Of a stretch of 64,000 bases of DNA, positions 61,482-64,000 are shown piece by piece (positions within the stretch are counted from its first letter, which is position 1; every line of letters begins with the position of its first letter). A program made the position numbers and the translations under genes. The DNA is taken from positions 475,434-539,433 of the forward strand of contig MCFH01000038.1 in NCBI GenBank assembly GCA_002104945.1, in the 5' to 3' direction. The notes under the pieces were generated by a model. The model worked only from the letters and a program-made list of their open reading frames with translations. It was not told the origin of the DNA and ran no database searches. Source of the stretch: Piromyces finnis (Eukaryota > Neocallimastigomycota > Neocallimastigomycetes > Neocallimastigales > Neocallimastigaceae).

Positions 61482-64000
61482 GAAATGAACTCTCAAGAGA
61501 GTCTAAGAGAGTTCATAATACAAAAATAATACATTACAACTTTCCTACATATGACTCTAAAATAAATAAAAAATTGCCTACAACATTTTTCAACTTAAAA
61601 TTTTTTATCCCAATTAAATTAAACAAACTTTATGATTTAAAAAATTCAATTAATAAAAATCAATACAATTTAATTTTAGATAGTGGCTCATATTGCAACT
61701 TTATTTCAATCAACTTGGTCAATAAATTAAAACTAAAACCACACAAATTATTACACTCAATTGAAATAAATGGAATTAGTGGTTCAATATTTATTGATAC
61801 ATACACCTTCTTATATTTTAAGACTACTATCTATATTAATCATTCAAAATTTTTAATTACTTTTAAAGAAAAATTTCTAATTATTAAAAATCTTCCAACA
61901 GATCTGTTATTAGGCAATAAATTTTTACACAAATATCAACTACATTTTAATTATAATAAAAATTTTGTATATTCAAGTTTAAATTTTAACAATTTTAAAA
62001 AATTAAATTCTAATAAAATTATATATAAAATTAATAAAAACCGATTGAATAAATCCAAAAATTTAAAAATTAAAAACATTAATCATAATAAATTAACTTT
62101 CAATACATCTTTTAATAATTTGAAAAATTACTCTAAACCAAAATATCAAAATTTCAGCTATAATTACTTTATTCACTCATTTTTAGCTAATAGTGAAAAA
62201 GATTATAATACTGATAATGATGAAGACTTCAAATTAGAAGAAGTACCAGAACCATATCGTGATTTAGCGGAAGTTTTCAGCAAGGTTAAGGCTGATAAAC
62301 TACCACCACATAGGCTAACGGATTGTAAAATCGTTTTACAAAAAGATGCTTCTTTACATTATGGTCCTATATATCCTCTATCTGAAGATGAATCCCAAGT
62401 TCTTAAAGAATACATAGATGAAAATCTCAAGAAAGGATTCATTAGACCATCTGAATCTCCAGCTGGTTATCCTGTTTTATTTCAGAAAAAGAAGGATGGA
62501 TCGTTACGTCTTTGTATTGATTACAAAAAATTAAATGCAGTTACAATTCGTAATTCTTACCCACTTCCTCTAATTACTGATATTATCGAAAGAGTGAAAG
62601 GTGCTAAATTTTTTTCAAAATTAGATCTTCGTTCTGCTTACAATTTAGTGCGTATTCGTGAAGGAGACGAATATAAGACAGCTTTTAGAACTAAATATGG
62701 TCACTATGAATATTTAGTAATGCCTTTTGGTCTAAGAAATGCCCCTGCTACATTTCAATCATTTATTAATTCAGTATTACGCCCTTATTTAGAAAAATTT
62801 GTTATTTTATATTTAGATGATATTCTGATTTACTCGGAAACATTAGATGAACATATACAACATGTTCGTACTGTTCTCCAAACACTGCTCAAAAATAATT
62901 TATTTGCTAAATTAAAGAAATGTGAATTTCACAAGCCAGAAGTTGAATTTTTAGGACACGTTATATCAGGCAATGGTATATCTACTGATCCAAAGAAAAT
63001 TAAATCTGTCCAAGAATGGCCTACACCTAATTGTGTAAAAGATGTTCAACGCTTTGTTGGATTATGCAACTATTATAGAAGATTTATAAAAGATTTTGCT
63101 ACTATTGCTAAACCGCTTCACAATTTAACAAAGAAAAATACTAGTTTTAATTGGAATGATAAATGTAATAACTCATTTTTAGAATTAAAAAAGAGACTAA
63201 TCTCTTCACCTATTTTATTACATCCAGATCCAACCAAACCATTTATTGTCGAATGCGATGCTAGTAATTTTGCCATTGGTTGTATACTTTCTCAAAAGGA
63301 TGAAGATAACAAATTACATCCTGTAGCATATTATTCAAGATGTTTAAACAATGCTGAATTAAATTATTCAATTACTGAAAAGGAACTTTTAGCTATAAAA
63401 TGTGCATTTTCTACCTGGAGACATTTATTACTAGGTGCTAAATACCAAGTAACCGTTTTTACTGACCATAAAAACCTTCTATACACCTTAGGTGGTAAAG
63501 TCGGAAACCAACGTCAACATCGTTGGCATTTATTTTTCCAAGAATATAATTTTCAATTAATATACCGCCAAGGAAGAAAAAATGGTAAACCTGATAGTTT
63601 GTCAAGAAGACCTGATTACGAGAAAAATAATGTTGAACCTAAACCAGAACATATATTAGATTATAAAAACGTTCCCGATACTCCATGTTTTGTTGGTATT
63701 GTTGGTTCTCTCATTGATCAAATAATAGAAAATTATAAGGATGATGAAAATGCGAATAATATTTATCTTTACTTTAGTCCTAATAATGCTAATCAAGGTT
63801 ACTTTTACAGACCTTTCAGAAAAATGGAAAAATTTAAAATAAAAAATAATTTAATTTTATATAATAATTTAATTTATGTACCAGAAAAACTTCATGTAGA
63901 TATTTTAACCAGGTACCATGATAACGCTACTGCTGGACATTTAGGTATTCGAAGAACTGAAGAACTAATTAACCGTAATTTTTTTAACCGTAATTTTTTG
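61454..64000 (+). CDS. Gypsy-E Pol (PR-RT-RH-IN), 3' end outside window, expressed by -1 frameshift
   Basis: The frame is open from 61454 to the window edge, about 849 codons, with no ATG near its start, as expected for frameshift expression. Protease: LILDSGSYCNFIS (Asp at 61679). RT: PHRLTDCKIVL, SPAGYPVLFQKKKDGSLRLC, VMPFGLRNAPATFQSF, catalytic ILYLDDILIYSE. RNase H: VECDASNFAIGCILSQ, FTDHKNLLYTLGG, KNGKPDSLSRRPDYE. The integrase begins with RYHDNATAGHLGIRRTEELI. At the very end the sequence ACCGTAATTTTTTTA is almost duplicated, giving NRNFFNRNF where NRNFWWP would be usual; this may be a local duplication or an edge error. No internal stop was seen. Confidence 0.92.
61472..61516 (+). other. 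-1 ribosomal frameshift signal of Gypsy-E
   Basis: Heptamer A AAA AAC (61472-61478) in the gag frame is followed at once by stop TAA. After a 6-nt spacer comes a perfect 10-bp stem: ATGAACTCTC (61485-61494), 12-nt loop, GAGAGTTCAT (61507-61516). The pol frame is open from 61454. This is a textbook layout; function is inferred. Confidence 0.88.

Overview
The window looks like nuclear DNA of an anaerobic gut fungus (Neocallimastigomycota). This is inferred from extremely A/T-rich intergenic DNA with long homopolymers and (AAT)n runs, short GT-AG introns, fungal housekeeping genes, secreted subtilases with Thr/Lys-rich tails, an A/T-rich ankyrin gene and many LTR elements. A dictyostelid is the main alternative; the fungal-type Rvs161/Hob3 BAR protein argues against it.

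Positions 1-11.8 kb are an ordinary gene block with introns: the 3' part of a Spartan (SPRTN) protease, an Rvs161/Hob3 BAR protein, a C9orf78/Tls1 splicing factor, the 90S pre-ribosome factor Rrp36 (minus strand, with a 16-nt microexon) and MPDU1. Positions 13.35-17.96 kb are a copia-type LTR element. Its 217-bp LTRs differ at one base and are flanked by a TATAC target duplication, but its interior has no usable gag-pol and carries a decayed, intronless seryl-tRNA synthetase fragment. Positions 18.3-26.8 kb hold an ankyrin protein, an unknown secreted protein and two tandem S8 proteases, the first with a probable frameshift in an A9 run.

From 27.4 kb to the end the window is tRNA genes and LTR retrotransposons. 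Initiator tRNA-Met (minus) and tRNA-Ser(UGA) (plus) bracket about 31.7 kb of nested LTR elements. On both sides the nearest LTR edge lies 16 bp from the mature tRNA 5' end, the spacing known for Ty3. The stack contains: a full chromodomain gypsy element (Gypsy-A, 34761-40977, 605-bp LTRs, TSD AATTA) inserted in the reverse transcriptase of an older, broken gypsy element (Gypsy-D); a full element without chromodomain (Gypsy-B, 52887-59170, 825-bp LTRs, intact 1361-codon ORF); and many solo LTRs, several with exact 5-bp TSDs. After tRNA-Ser and a convergent tRNA-Cys(GCA), a fourth element (Gypsy-E) starts and runs off the window.

The most interesting signals are regulatory and lie in the retroelements. 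(1) Gypsy-A, -B and -E each have, directly after the 5' LTR, a site that is perfectly complementary over exactly 11 nt to a segment inside the same LTR, and none has a tRNA-type TGG primer site. This is the layout expected for Tf1-type self-priming, and it predicts the transcription start. (2) Gypsy-D and Gypsy-E each carry a complete -1 frameshift signal at the gag stop: heptamer (T TTA AAC; A AAA AAC), stop codon, 6-nt spacer and a perfect stem-loop, with pol open in the -1 frame. Gypsy-A and -B instead use one fused gag-pol frame.
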